Assembly (NCBI GenBank): GCA_028292505.1
Contig: JAQGMF010000052.1
Location: 1 to 64,000 of the forward strand
DNA length: 64,000 nucleotides
Source: Rhodocyclales bacterium
GTDB taxonomy: Bacteria > Pseudomonadota > Gammaproteobacteria > Burkholderiales > Rhodocyclaceae
Direction: 5' to 3'
Under the pieces are notes generated by a model. It was not told the origin of the DNA. It worked only from the letters and a program-made list of their open reading frames with translations, and ran no database searches. Positions 1 to 8,531 of this stretch are shown one piece after another. Within the stretch, counting starts at the first letter, position 1, and each line of letters opens with the position of its first letter. The position numbers and the translations under genes were made by a program.

Positions 1-80
1 CGTAGGTCGGATGAGCGAAGCGTTATCCGACGCTTGTGCAGGATCGAATGTCGGATAACGCTGCGCTCATCCGACCTACG
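1..80. repeat. Palindromic intergenic repeat, family A
   Basis: An almost perfect inverted repeat. The left arm begins CGTAGGTCGGATGAGCG and the right arm (about 50-80) is its reverse complement, ending in CGACCTACG. The right arm supplies the TAG stop codon (76-78) of the neighbouring histidine kinase gene, so the element abuts or overlaps the coding end. It could act as a transcription terminator or mRNA stabiliser, but no T-tract is visible. Confidence 0.85.
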
Positions 81-1560
81 CCACAGGTAGCGGCAGCCAC
101 AACTCCACAACCGTGCCTTCGCCCGGCGCGCTGACGATGCGCGATTCGCCACCCAGCAGATAGGCGCGTTCGCGCACGCCCAGCAGGCCGTGCGAATTGC
201 GTTTGCGCGGACTCTCCAGCGAAAAACCCATGCCATTGTCTTGCACGCGCAGGTACACCTTCTCTGGCGAACGCGCGATGCATACATCCACCGCACTCGC
301 GCCAGCATGCTTGGCGATGTTGGTCAGCGATTCCTGCAGCACGCGGAATACGGCTGTGGCGTGCGGGTCTTCGAGATCCAGCGCGCCCTCGATGGTGACC
401 TTGCAGGCCGCTTCGGAGCGGTCGGTGAATTCCTGCACCACCCATTCCACCGCAGCCGCCAGGCCGAGATCATCCAGCATCAGGGGGCGCAAGTCGGCCG
501 ATATGCGCCGCGTTGCCGCCACCGTCTGGTTGAGCGTGGCTTCGATGCGCGCGATGCGCTCGGTCATGGCCGTACGCTCGGCAGGCACTTCGCTGCGCAG
601 CGCGATCACGTCCATCTTCAGTGCCGTCAAAGACTGACCCAGCTCGTCATGCAGCTCGCGCGCGATGCGGCTCTTTTCTTGCTCGCGTACCGATTGAGCG
701 AGCGCCGCCAGTTCGCGCAACTCTTCCTTCGAATGACGTAGCGCTTCGTCGGCGCGCACGCGCTCGGTAACATCGCGCAGGATGACCGTGAAAAACTTGT
801 GGCCGTTTTCGTCGATCTGCGAGATCGAGGCTTCGATGGGAAATTCTTCGCCGTTGTGGCGCAAACCGGTCAGCACGCGAAAGGTTCCCATGCGGCGCGT
901 GGTGACGCCAGCCTCGCCGAAACGATGCACGTGCTGATCGTGCGCGGCGCGGAAACGATATGGCAATAGCATGGACAGGGGGGCACCCAGCGCCTCTTCC
1001 TGCGTATAACCGAATGCGGCTTCGGCCGCAGTATTGAAGAGCACGATGTGCTGCGCCCCATCGACCGTGATGATGGCGTCCATCGCGGAATCGAGAATGC
1101 CGCGCAGCCGCGCTTCGCTGCGTGCCAACGAGTCGTCGGCGCGCACGCGCTCCGTGACATCGCGCAAGATCACCGTGTACAGCTCTTCCGGTCCGTTACC
1201 CGAATGGGATATCGACGCTTCGACCGGGAATTCCTCGCCATTGGCGCGCAGGCCGTGCAACACCATGCGGCCATCCATGCGCCGCGAAGTCGTGCCGGTG
1301 CGGCCGAATTGCGCGACGTGAGCGCCATGCGCCTTGCGGAATCGCTCCGGGATTAGCACATCCAGTGCCTGCCCGATGACGGCGGCGCGTGGGTGCAGAA
1401 ACACCTGTTCGGCGGCCTTGTTGTAGAGCACGATGCGTTGGGTCGCATCGACGACCACGATGGCGTCCATCGCCGATTCGACGACGCTCTGTGCCAGCAG
1501 CCTCAATTTCTGTTGATCGAAGTTGTCCACGAAATCTTGTCCGAAAAATGCCGTCTGCAA
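76..1560 (-). CDS. PAS-PAS sensor histidine kinase (NarX/DegS class)
   Basis: A 494-residue cytoplasmic sensor kinase with no membrane segment. Two PAS domains are visible (about 25-135 and 150-265). Each ends with the same PAC-type segment, RDVTERVRAD, so they look like an internal duplication. A HisKA_3 dimerisation domain follows, with the phospho-acceptor in ARELHDELGQS (His304), then an HATPase_c domain whose N-box is in VLQESLTNIAKHA and whose G-box region is near DNGMGF. The FixL-like architecture suggests a redox or ligand sensor, but no haem ligand can be assigned from sequence alone. It is divergent from the NarL-type regulator at 1646 with 85 bp between them, and almost certainly phosphorylates it. 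Its stop codon lies in a palindromic repeat. Confidence 0.9.
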   Translation of the reverse strand: MQTAFFGQDFVDNFDQQKLRLLAQSVVESAMDAIVVVDATQRIVLYNKAAEQVFLHPRAAVIGQALDVLIPERFRKAHGAHVAQFGRTGTTSRRMDGRMVLHGLRANGEEFPVEASISHSGNGPEELYTVILRDVTERVRADDSLARSEARLRGILDSAMDAIITVDGAQHIVLFNTAAEAAFGYTQEEALGAPLSMLLPYRFRAAHDQHVHRFGEAGVTTRRMGTFRVLTGLRHNGEEFPIEASISQIDENGHKFFTVILRDVTERVRADEALRHSKEELRELAALAQSVREQEKSRIARELHDELGQSLTALKMDVIALRSEVPAERTAMTERIARIEATLNQTVAATRRISADLRPLMLDDLGLAAAVEWVVQEFTDRSEAACKVTIEGALDLEDPHATAVFRVLQESLTNIAKHAGASAVDVCIARSPEKVYLRVQDNGMGFSLESPRKRNSHGLLGVRERAYLLGGESRIVSAPGEGTVVELWLPLPVA

Positions 1561-1645
1561 GCCACCGAAGCACTAGTATAGGCTGCTGCCATTACCCGGC
1601 GGACTCATGCTTCGCTATAGTCGGCATACCCAACACCCGCACACC

Positions 1646-2317
1646 ATGACCACACTCAGCCCCACCCGCATTCTCGTTGCCGATGACCACACGCTGATGC
1701 GCGAGGGCCTGCGACGCCTGATCGAAGGCACACCCGACATGGTGGTCGCCGCCGAGGCCACCAATGGGCACGAGGTCATTGCGCATGTCAGGAAGGGCGG
1801 CATCGATCTCGTGCTGCTCGACCTGTCGATGCCCGGCAAGAGTGGCGTGTCGCTGATCAAACAGATCAAGGAAGAGGCGCCCAAGCTGCCGGTGCTAGTC
1901 CTCACCATGCATCAGGAAGACCAGTACGCGGTGCGCTCCATCCAGGCCGGCGCCTCGGGTTATCTCACCAAGGAAAGCGCTGGTACGGAGCTGGTCACCG
2001 CTATCCGTCGTGTCGCCAGCGGTCGTCTCTTCATCAGTCCCGAAGTGGCCGAGCAACTGGCCATGAACGTCATGCCGGGCAACAAGGAGCTCACGCACAA
2101 ATCCTTGTCGGATCGCGAATACGAAGTGTTTCGCTTGATGGTCGAGGGCATCTCTGTCGGCGATGTGGCCGAGCGACTCAAGCTCTCGGCAAAAACCGTC
2201 AGCACGCACAAATCGCGCATCCTGCAGAAAATGAACATGCAGTCGCTGGCGCAATTGGTACGCTACGCGGTGGAGCACGGCATCGTTGGCGAAGGAGACG
2301 AGGGTACTGAGGATTGA
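1646..2317 (+). CDS. NarL/FixJ-family response regulator
   Basis: A 223-residue two-domain regulator. The receiver domain has the acidic pair Asp13-Asp14, the phosphorylation site Asp59 (in LVLLDLSMPG) and the conserved Lys in GYLTKES. A LuxR/GerE helix-turn-helix follows, with LSDREYEVFRLMVEG and LSAKTVSTHKSRI. The ATG at 1646 is preferred over 1607 because the receiver starts directly after it; the upstream extension has no homology features. It is the obvious partner of the divergently encoded PAS kinase. Its target genes cannot be read from the sequence, but the adjacent Crp/Fnr gene and respiratory cluster suggest control of electron-acceptor use. Confidence 0.92.
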   Translation: MTTLSPTRILVADDHTLMREGLRRLIEGTPDMVVAAEATNGHEVIAHVRKGGIDLVLLDLSMPGKSGVSLIKQIKEEAPKLPVLVLTMHQEDQYAVRSIQAGASGYLTKESAGTELVTAIRRVASGRLFISPEVAEQLAMNVMPGNKELTHKSLSDREYEVFRLMVEGISVGDVAERLKLSAKTVSTHKSRILQKMNMQSLAQLVRYAVEHGIVGEGDEGTED

Positions 2318-2342
2318 TCCGCGCCGGCATAACGCTCGTTGA

Positions 2343-2356
2343 TTGACGAGGGTCAA
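2343..2356. promoter_or_regulatory. FNR/DNR-type box upstream of the Crp/Fnr gene
   Basis: A perfect palindrome, TTGAC-GAGG-GTCAA. It is centred 41-42 bp before a predicted start of transcription, because a good -10 hexamer (CATAAT, 2378-2383) follows at the spacing of a class II FNR promoter. This predicts autoregulation or control by another Crp/Fnr protein. Confidence 0.75.
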
Positions 2357-2435
2357 ATCCGCCAGAAAACGCAGTTGCATAATTGACCTCTACAAAGTGA
2401 AACGCCGATGCGTTTTACAGACAGGAGGTCGCGGC

Positions 2436-3113
2436 ATGGCTTACAAACTTGATGTCGAGGATTTGCTGGCGCGCACGCCACTCTTTCGCGATTTATCCGC
2501 ACCCCAACTCGCACGCATTGCGCAGGCCGGTCGGCAGATACGGCTGTCGAAACATCGCTTTGCATTTCGTCGCGGCGAACAGCCGAATGGCGTTTACATC
2601 GTCGCCGTCGGCAACATCAAACTCGCCATTCCTTCGGCCGACGGGCATGAAAAGGTGCTCGAATTCTTCGCTCCGGGCGATGCCTTCGGCGAAGTCGTCA
2701 TGCTCCTCGAACAGCCTTACATGGTGGATGCACAGGCGCTCGAAGACACCTTGCTGATCTGGGTCGACAAGCGCGAAATTTACGCCGTCATAGAAGAGAA
2801 TCCCGCCTTCTCGCGTCACTTGCTGGAAAAGCTGGCGCATCGCTGGCACGCCCTGGTAGAAGATATCGAGGCGGCCAATCTGCAAAGCGCGGCGCAGCGT
2901 CTCGTGGGTTTCCTGCTCAGTCAGCCACGCAATGGCGACAGCACGCGTTTCCCGTTCTCCAAGAGCATCATTGCCTCGAAGCTCGGCTTGTCGCCCGAGA
3001 CTTTGTCACGGCTGCTCAACCAGTTTTCGAGAGAGGGTTTGATCTCCGTCCACGGGCGCGTGGTGGTCATTCACCAGCCCGATGCATTCAGCATACAGCG
3101 CTTCGCTGCCTGA
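2436..3113 (+). CDS. Crp/Fnr-family transcriptional regulator without cysteines (DNR-like)
   Basis: A 225-residue regulator with an N-terminal cyclic-nucleotide-binding-type sensor domain (about 10-125), a long dimerisation helix, and a C-terminal winged helix-turn-helix containing LSPETLSRLLNQF. That recognition helix has the E--SR pattern of FNR/DNR proteins, which bind TTGAT half-sites. The ATG at 2436 is chosen because of a strong ribosome binding site (ACAGGAGG, 2421-2428); the longer ORF would start inside the operator. The protein contains no cysteine at all, so it cannot hold the oxygen-sensing Fe-S cluster of classical FNR. A haem/NO sensor (DNR) or an unliganded regulator is more likely. 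Its promoter carries an FNR-type box. Confidence 0.9.
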   Translation: MAYKLDVEDLLARTPLFRDLSAPQLARIAQAGRQIRLSKHRFAFRRGEQPNGVYIVAVGNIKLAIPSADGHEKVLEFFAPGDAFGEVVMLLEQPYMVDAQALEDTLLIWVDKREIYAVIEENPAFSRHLLEKLAHRWHALVEDIEAANLQSAAQRLVGFLLSQPRNGDSTRFPFSKSIIASKLGLSPETLSRLLNQFSREGLISVHGRVVVIHQPDAFSIQRFAA

Positions 3114-3151
3114 AGCGCGTGTTGGCTGCGGCGCTTCGCTGCATCGCGTGA

Positions 3152-3658
3152 TTACCCGCCGAAGCCTTGTCCTGTGTGGGTCAGCCACGCTGGCCGTTCC
3201 ATGGCATCCAGCCAATTCTTGACGATGAGTCCCAGGTCGATATCACCGGCGATCTTCAAGCGACGTTGAAAGAACAAGGTATCCGCATCGGTCGTGCCGC
3301 GCGCCAGGCTGGCGAAGTCGGCCAGACGTGCACTGATATCGAGATCCGTTGTGGGCACGGGATTCCATAACGGCCGGAAGCGACCCTGACGACAGGTAAA
3401 GCTCACGCATAGGCCGAGGTCCTCGATGCGGATCGTGAAACTGCGACCGTCGAGCTGTGGCGGGGGCACGAGCCAATGCATATGCCGTGCGCCTTCCAGT
3501 GCCACCACGAAATGTGCAGAGACGAAAGGGCGCGGTAAGCGCCGGCCAACGCTGGCGAGACCTGGGGTGAGTGCGGGAAGGATCGCAGTCAAAAACCTTG
3601 CGCCGAGCTTGCCGGGCAGTGAGTCTTGTTCCTGCGTTGGCGTGTATGCATTCTTCAT
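3152..3658 (-). CDS. ubiT: UbiT, SCP2-domain accessory factor of O2-independent ubiquinone synthesis
   Basis: A 168-residue protein with one SCP2 sterol-carrier fold, the size expected of UbiT (YhbT). In E. coli, UbiT binds lipid and works with UbiU-UbiV to hydroxylate the ubiquinone ring without oxygen. The identification rests on the fold-type sequence (SFTIRIEDLGL, TTDLDISARLADFASLARG) and, decisively, on its place as the last gene of a ubiU-ubiV-ubiT operon. Its ATG overlaps the ubiV stop by 4 bp (ATGA), implying translational coupling. The segment just downstream, to 3114, separates it from the convergent Crp/Fnr gene. Confidence 0.88.
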   Translation of the reverse strand: MKNAYTPTQEQDSLPGKLGARFLTAILPALTPGLASVGRRLPRPFVSAHFVVALEGARHMHWLVPPPQLDGRSFTIRIEDLGLCVSFTCRQGRFRPLWNPVPTTDLDISARLADFASLARGTTDADTLFFQRRLKIAGDIDLGLIVKNWLDAMERPAWLTHTGQGFGG

Positions 3659-4569
3659 GTCTCGCCCTCCACCAGCGCGATGCCTGGCTTGGCGTGCCAG
3701 TATCCGTTGCAGCGGCCCATGCCTGGCGGCAGCGCCACGGGAGTTGCGGCACGACCGTGGCGTAAGGCATCGAGGGCCATAATGGCGTGAAAGCTGCCTT
3801 GCGATTGCGGGCTGACGCGCATGACGTTCACGCCGATGCGCGCAAGCGCCTGCGTTTCGTCGAGCAGGTCAAGGCAAGCTGCAGATTGAGTCTGGACGCC
3901 GTTGATGGCGAGAAAGTCCTGCGACTCGCGCGTGCGCAAAGCGAGCCCATCGGGATGCTCCTTGCAACGAAAGCCACAGTCGTCCTTGTGCAGGCGAAAG
4001 TGACGTGCCGTGAAGCAGCGTGCGGAGAATGCCAGCGGCATTCTTCCCCACACCATCGCCTCGACCTCCATGTCCGCCGGCCTCTCGGCGATCAACTGGG
4101 TTAGCGTGTCGCGATTCATTTCGAGTGGTGCGACGAAGCGCGTCGCGCCTTGCTGCTGCAACCAGTTCAACGCTTCACCGTTGTAGACATTCAGATGCGG
4201 GCCGGCGACGAAGGGCCGGCCCTTGCGCAAGCCCACCGCGCCGGTCTCGCCGGCTTCCACCGCATATTCGTCCTGCGCGCACAGGCGGCGCACTGCGGCG
4301 GCCTCGGCGCTGGTCTCGATCAGCGTGCGTGTCGACAGGACGACGCTCTTGCCGCTTTTGCGCAGCATCGCGGCAAGTTCCAACCAGTCGGCGTCCCGCA
4401 ACTCATGGCGGCGACTGCAGACGGTCTCGCCGAGGTACACGATATCGACGGGCATGCAGCTCATTGCGGCATAGAAGTCGAATGTCTCCTGGCGCGACCA
4501 GTAGTACAGCAGCGGACCGGCGGCGATTCTCCAAGGCAGTGTCGACGGGAATGTTGATGGCATAAACAT
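3655..4569 (-). CDS. ubiV: UbiV, U32-family Fe-S protein of anaerobic ubiquinone hydroxylation
   Basis: A 304-residue peptidase-U32-like protein, partner of UbiU. Four candidate [4Fe-4S] ligands can be placed: Cys51 (GETVCSRRHE), Cys185, Cys198 and Cys202. The last three have the same spacing (13 and 4) as the ligands reported for E. coli UbiV. An in-frame ORF extends to 4650, but that overlaps the ubiU coding end. The ATG at 4569, or the one at 4563, lies only a few bases after the ubiU stop and is preferred. The heterodimer carries out O2-independent hydroxylation of ubiquinone precursors, so the cell can make ubiquinone for anaerobic respiration such as denitrification. Confidence 0.92.
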   Translation of the reverse strand: MFMPSTFPSTLPWRIAAGPLLYYWSRQETFDFYAAMSCMPVDIVYLGETVCSRRHELRDADWLELAAMLRKSGKSVVLSTRTLIETSAEAAAVRRLCAQDEYAVEAGETGAVGLRKGRPFVAGPHLNVYNGEALNWLQQQGATRFVAPLEMNRDTLTQLIAERPADMEVEAMVWGRMPLAFSARCFTARHFRLHKDDCGFRCKEHPDGLALRTRESQDFLAINGVQTQSAACLDLLDETQALARIGVNVMRVSPQSQGSFHAIMALDALRHGRAATPVALPPGMGRCNGYWHAKPGIALVEGET

Positions 4570-4574
4570 GGACG

Positions 4575-5612
4575 CTATTTCCAAGGCCGCTCGAAAGCGC
4601 CCTGCGTGACCTGCGAGCCTTCGGCATGGCGCGACAGCGAGAATTGCCATTCGGGCCGGGCAGCGAAGCGTGCCGGGTCTGCCTGCGCACTATCGAGTGC
4701 GGCACGCAACGTGGCCGTGACCTGGCCGACGTAGGCCGGACTGCGTTGGCGCCCTTCGATTTTCAGCGCCGATACGCCCATGCCGAGCAGACGCGGCAAC
4801 AGGCTCAAGGCATTGAGACTGGTAGGCTCCTCCAACGCATGATCCGCCATGTCCGCATCGGTGCTGCGATCGATGCCGGCAGCGAAACGCCCCTTGCAAA
4901 GCGTCGGGTAGGCAGCCGGTTCGCCCGGCGCGTAGCGGTCGATCAGGATGTCGTTGAGACGCGCTTCGAGATGACCGTCCTGATCGTGCCAGCGTACAGC
5001 GTGAGCCGGCGAGCAGACGCCATGACTGTTCGGCGATTCGCCGGTGGCATACGAGGACAACAGGCAGCGCCCCTCGGCCATCACGCACAGACTGCCGAAG
5101 CCGAATACCTCGATCTCCACGCTCGTCTGGCGAATCAGTTTCTCGATCTCGGCAAGGGTCAGCACGCGCGGCAGGACAGCGCGACGAATGCCGAACTGTT
5201 CGCGCATGAACTCGATGGCATCGGCATGCGTCGCCGAGCTCTGCACCGACAAGTGCAAGCGCATATCGGGGTAGCGGTCGCGCGCATAAGCGAGCAGACC
5301 GGGGTCGGCGATAATCACCGCATCAGCTTCCAGCGAGTGGGCGACATCGACGGCAGCGCGCCATTCGGCGACACGACCGGCCTGCGGAAAAGTGTTGATG
5401 GCGAACAGCACCTTGCGGCCCATGTGGTGTGCGAGTTCGACGCCGCTACGCAGATGCGCTTCGCTGAAATTCAGGCCAGAGAAATTGCGTGCGTTGGTGG
5501 CGTTCTGCAGACCGAGATACACCGCATCGGCGCCGGCTTGCAGGGCGATCTTCAGCGCGGCGAGGCTACCCGCTGGCGCGACAAGTTCGATGGTTCGGGA
5601 TGAAGGCTGCAT
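4575..5612 (-). CDS. ubiU: UbiU, U32-family Fe-S protein of anaerobic ubiquinone hydroxylation
   Basis: A 345-residue U32 family protein. Four cysteines at 176, 183, 200 and 239 have exactly the spacing (7, 17, 39) known for the [4Fe-4S] ligands of E. coli UbiU. The surrounding motifs FGFGSLCVMAEGRC and NSHGVCSPAH are typical of the family. It is the first gene of ubiU-ubiV-ubiT. The ATG at 5612 is directly followed by the conserved IELVAPAGSLAALKIAL segment, so the start cannot lie much further in. A near-consensus FNR box and a -10-like TAGTCT place the likely transcription start almost on the start codon, which would make the transcript leaderless. Confidence 0.94.
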   Translation of the reverse strand: MQPSSRTIELVAPAGSLAALKIALQAGADAVYLGLQNATNARNFSGLNFSEAHLRSGVELAHHMGRKVLFAINTFPQAGRVAEWRAAVDVAHSLEADAVIIADPGLLAYARDRYPDMRLHLSVQSSATHADAIEFMREQFGIRRAVLPRVLTLAEIEKLIRQTSVEIEVFGFGSLCVMAEGRCLLSSYATGESPNSHGVCSPAHAVRWHDQDGHLEARLNDILIDRYAPGEPAAYPTLCKGRFAAGIDRSTDADMADHALEEPTSLNALSLLPRLLGMGVSALKIEGRQRSPAYVGQVTATLRAALDSAQADPARFAARPEWQFSLSRHAEGSQVTQGAFERPWK

Positions 5613-5646
5613 GCCGGCAGACTAGGCCCATAAGATCATCGCTGCC

Positions 5647-5660
5647 TTGTCAGCGGTCAA
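5647..5660 (-). promoter_or_regulatory. Degenerate FNR-type box before ubiU
   Basis: TTGTC-AGCG-GTCAA departs from the TTGAY-N4-RTCAA pattern at one base. On the minus strand a TAGTCT hexamer (5619-5624) lies at the spacing of a class II FNR promoter. In E. coli ubiUV is FNR-controlled, which supports the call, but the site is imperfect. Confidence 0.4.
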
Positions 5661-5777
5661 CTATGGCGTCAATGCCAAATGAATTTATTCTGGCGCACGG
5701 TATGCTGCGATACAGCATTGATTTGCGCCTTGATGTCTGTCAACGGACGTGCTGGACGGCCGGACTACTGTGCAAGC

Positions 5778-6110
5778 ATGGGTACTGATCCAAACTCCCT
5801 ACAAGAGCACCACACTGCGTTTGTGTTGGCTCGGCGCATCGCGGCATGTGCCGATGATCCGCATGTCCAGTCGCAGATGTGTGAGTTCCTTTTCGAGCGC
5901 TTCTTCAGCGAACTGAAAATGCATTTCGAGGACGAGGAGCAACACGTCTTGCCAGTTTTGCGTGGCATTCATGAGGCACAGGTCAATGACTACGATTCCT
6001 TACCCCTGCTGAAACTAGTGAAGGCCCGCTTCGGCCGATCGATCATCGTGCAATACATTCAGCGCAAGCCGGGCGAGATGATCATCGATTTCGTGCGCAC
6101 TGTGGACTGA
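5778..6110 (+). CDS. Small hemerythrin-like (HHE) protein
   Basis: About 110 residues from ATG 5778; in-frame starts further up (5679, 5733) cannot be excluded. The sequence begins LQEHHTAFVLARRIAA and contains HFEDEEQHVLPVL, the His/Glu pattern of hemerythrin-like four-helix bundles that bind a di-iron centre. The usual C-terminal His motif is not evident, so it is a short variant. It sits between the divergent ubi operon and ccoI. Hemerythrins of this type are linked to O2, NO or iron handling, which fits the low-oxygen theme, but the role is inferred. Confidence 0.7.
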   Translation: MGTDPNSLQEHHTAFVLARRIAACADDPHVQSQMCEFLFERFFSELKMHFEDEEQHVLPVLRGIHEAQVNDYDSLPLLKLVKARFGRSIIVQYIQRKPGEMIIDFVRTVD

Positions 6111-6130
6111 TTGCACTGGCGCCTGTGAGC

Positions 6131-6144
6131 TTGACCTGGATCAA
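6131..6144. promoter_or_regulatory. FNR/DNR-type box upstream of ccoI
   Basis: TTGAC-CTGG-ATCAA, matching the consensus in both half-sites. A -10-like TAGCTT lies at 6167-6172, which would put the transcription start near 6179. That is inside the first codons of the longest ccoI reading frame. Confidence 0.7.
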
Positions 6145-6172
6145 GTATGTGACACGGCCGACGCGGTAGCTT

Positions 6173-8500
6173 GTGTCGCGTAGCTTTCCTGTCCGTCTGG
6201 CACCCGACGTGTCCTTTGATACTTCTTATAAATTAACTGAATTACATATTCCCGCCGAGGGTGCGGCCACTTTGCCGTCGACCGCAGACGGCATCGATGC
6301 AGCGGCGTACCAGGCGCTCGATGACCCACAGTTGCAGGCGCAGTTCAGCCGACCTGCGGCGCAGGCTGATCAGGTGGAGTCTTGGCTCGTCGTCGAAGGC
6401 ATGGTGTGCGCCAGCTGCGCGCAGATCGTCGAACGCCACCTGCGCGACATGCCGGGCGTGATTTCCGTCGAGGTCAATGCGGCGGCGGGCAGGGCGAGGT
6501 TGGTTTGGGATGCGCAGCGCACAGCCGTGTCGACCTTGTTCGTGGCCATCGCCTCGCTTAACTATCGACCGTTTCCCGTTCAGCATATCGGCGACGATCT
6601 GCAGCGTCGCGATGAGCGTCGTCGTGCGCTGTGGCGTCTGTTTGTGGCCGGCTTCTGCATGATGCAGGTGATGATGTACGCCGCACCGGCCTACTTCGCG
6701 GCACCTGGCGACATCACGCCGGACATGGACCAACTGCTCAAATGGGCAAGCTGGGTGCTGAGCCTGCCGGTGATGCTGTTCGCTGCTACGCCGTTCTTTG
6801 CCAACGTCTGGCGCGATGTGCTGGCGCACCGCGTCGGTATGGACCTGCCGGTGGCACTCGGCATCGCGATTACTTTCTGCGCCAGCACGGCGGCGCTCCT
6901 GCAAAAAAGTGGCGAGGTGTATTTCGACTCGCTGACCATGTTCGTCTTTTTCCTGCTCGCTGGCCGCTACCTTGAAACCTTGGCGCGTAGCAAGGTTGCG
7001 GCGAATCTGGAGGGCCTGTCGAATCGTCTGCCGCAAAGCGTCGAGCGTTTCGTCGATTACCCGGCGTCATGCGAAACGCATGGCGCGCTGGCACATCAGC
7101 TGCGTTGCGGCGATGTGCTGCGCATCGCGGTGGGCCAGGCATTTCCAGGAGATGGTGTCGTTGTCGAGGGGCTCTCTGCCGTAGATGAAGCGCTGCTGAC
7201 CGGCGAGGGGGCGCCAGTCAGCAAGCGTGGCGGAGACGCGGTGGTGGCGGGTAGCTACAACCTGGAAGCGCCGCTCATCGTGCGCCTGGAACGCCTCGGA
7301 CGCGAATCGCGCTTCGGCGAGATCGTCGCCTTGATAGAACGCGCGGCCAGTGAGAAACCGCGCCTGGCGGCGCTGGCCGATCGCTATGCCGGCCGCTTCC
7401 TGGTCGGCGTATTGGTGTTGGCGGCACTTGCCATTGTCATATGGTCATTGATCGATCCGGCGCGTGCGCTGTGGGTGGCTGTGTCGGTGCTGGTGGTGAC
7501 CTGTCCGTGCGCGCTGTCGCTGGCCACGCCAGCCGCCGTGCTGGCCACCAGCGGCAATCTGGCCAAACGCGGCGTATTGGTTTGTCATCCCGGCGCACTG
7601 GAGGCGCTCGCCGATGCCGAACGCGTGGTCTTCGACAAGACCGGCACGCTGACGAGCCAGCAGTTGGCGCTGAAGTCGGTGCAGGTTCTGCGCGACGGTG
7701 TTGAACCGGACCGGGCGGTGGCCGTGGCGGCGGCCATGGAGCGCGGCTCGCTGCATCCGGTCGCTACGGCCTTGCAGTCCGCTGCGTCTGACAAGTTGCA
7801 GGCTGACTGCGTGCGTGAGCATCCAGGTGCCGGCGTCACGGGGATACTCGATAGTCATATCTATCGCTTCGGCTCGGCGGAATTTTCCTGGCCGGGTTTC
7901 AGCCTGAACGAAGCGGTAGGTGTGATCGGATTGCTCGCCGATGAAGCCGGGCCGATCACGCTCATGTGCTTCGGCGAGACGCTGCGCGACGATGCGCGTC
8001 AGGCGATCGACGAACTCAAGTTGCAGGCCTTGCAGGTCTGCGTGCTGTCCGGTGACCGACAAGAGACTGTCAGTGAAGTGGCCGCGCAGCTTGGCATCGC
8101 CGATGCGCGCGGTGGGCAGATGCCGGAGAGCAAGCTTGCGGTTCTGGCGGCGTGGCAGGGCCGTGGCAAGCCGGTCATCATGGTGGGCGACGGCATCAAC
8201 GACGGACCGGTGCTATCGCGCGCCGATGTATCCATCGTCATGGGCAGCGGTGCGCCGTTGAGTCAGTCGGGCGCCGATCTGGTGTTGCTTTCCAACCGCC
8301 TTGGCGACGTGCCGGCCGCCATTGCGCTGGCGCGCCGCATGCAGCGCGTCATCAAGCAGAACCTGTGCTGGGCAGCGGCTTACAACGCTGTCTGCGTGCC
8401 GCTGGCGGTGTGCGGATTGCTGCCGCCGTGGCTCGCCGGGTTGGGCATGGCCAGCAGTTCTCTGCTGGTGGTGCTCAACGCATTGAGGCTGACGCGATGA
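6173..8500 (+). CDS. ccoI: CcoI-type copper P1B-ATPase for cbb3 oxidase assembly
   Basis: A copper-exporting P-type ATPase (up to 775 residues) that supplies the CuB site of cbb3 oxidase. An N-terminal heavy-metal-associated domain carries GMVCASC (Cys79, Cys82). The membrane metal site is CPC (444-446) followed by ALSLATP, the CcoI/FixI version; CopA has ALGLATP. The phosphorylation site is DKTGT (Asp488), and GDGIND is near the C terminus. The start is uncertain. GTG 6173 gives the longest frame, but the promoter geometry suggests a start further in, such as GTG 6209 or TTG 6272. The extra cysteine-rich N-terminal segment of many CcoI proteins is absent. ccoS follows after about 30 bp. Confidence 0.93.
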   Translation: MSRSFPVRLAPDVSFDTSYKLTELHIPAEGAATLPSTADGIDAAAYQALDDPQLQAQFSRPAAQADQVESWLVVEGMVCASCAQIVERHLRDMPGVISVEVNAAAGRARLVWDAQRTAVSTLFVAIASLNYRPFPVQHIGDDLQRRDERRRALWRLFVAGFCMMQVMMYAAPAYFAAPGDITPDMDQLLKWASWVLSLPVMLFAATPFFANVWRDVLAHRVGMDLPVALGIAITFCASTAALLQKSGEVYFDSLTMFVFFLLAGRYLETLARSKVAANLEGLSNRLPQSVERFVDYPASCETHGALAHQLRCGDVLRIAVGQAFPGDGVVVEGLSAVDEALLTGEGAPVSKRGGDAVVAGSYNLEAPLIVRLERLGRESRFGEIVALIERAASEKPRLAALADRYAGRFLVGVLVLAALAIVIWSLIDPARALWVAVSVLVVTCPCALSLATPAAVLATSGNLAKRGVLVCHPGALEALADAERVVFDKTGTLTSQQLALKSVQVLRDGVEPDRAVAVAAAMERGSLHPVATALQSAASDKLQADCVREHPGAGVTGILDSHIYRFGSAEFSWPGFSLNEAVGVIGLLADEAGPITLMCFGETLRDDARQAIDELKLQALQVCVLSGDRQETVSEVAAQLGIADARGGQMPESKLAVLAAWQGRGKPVIMVGDGINDGPVLSRADVSIVMGSGAPLSQSGADLVLLSNRLGDVPAAIALARRMQRVIKQNLCWAAAYNAVCVPLAVCGLLPPWLAGLGMASSSLLVVLNALRLTR

Positions 8501-8531
8501 ATGCCAATGGCATTCTGACGGAGAGATGGCA

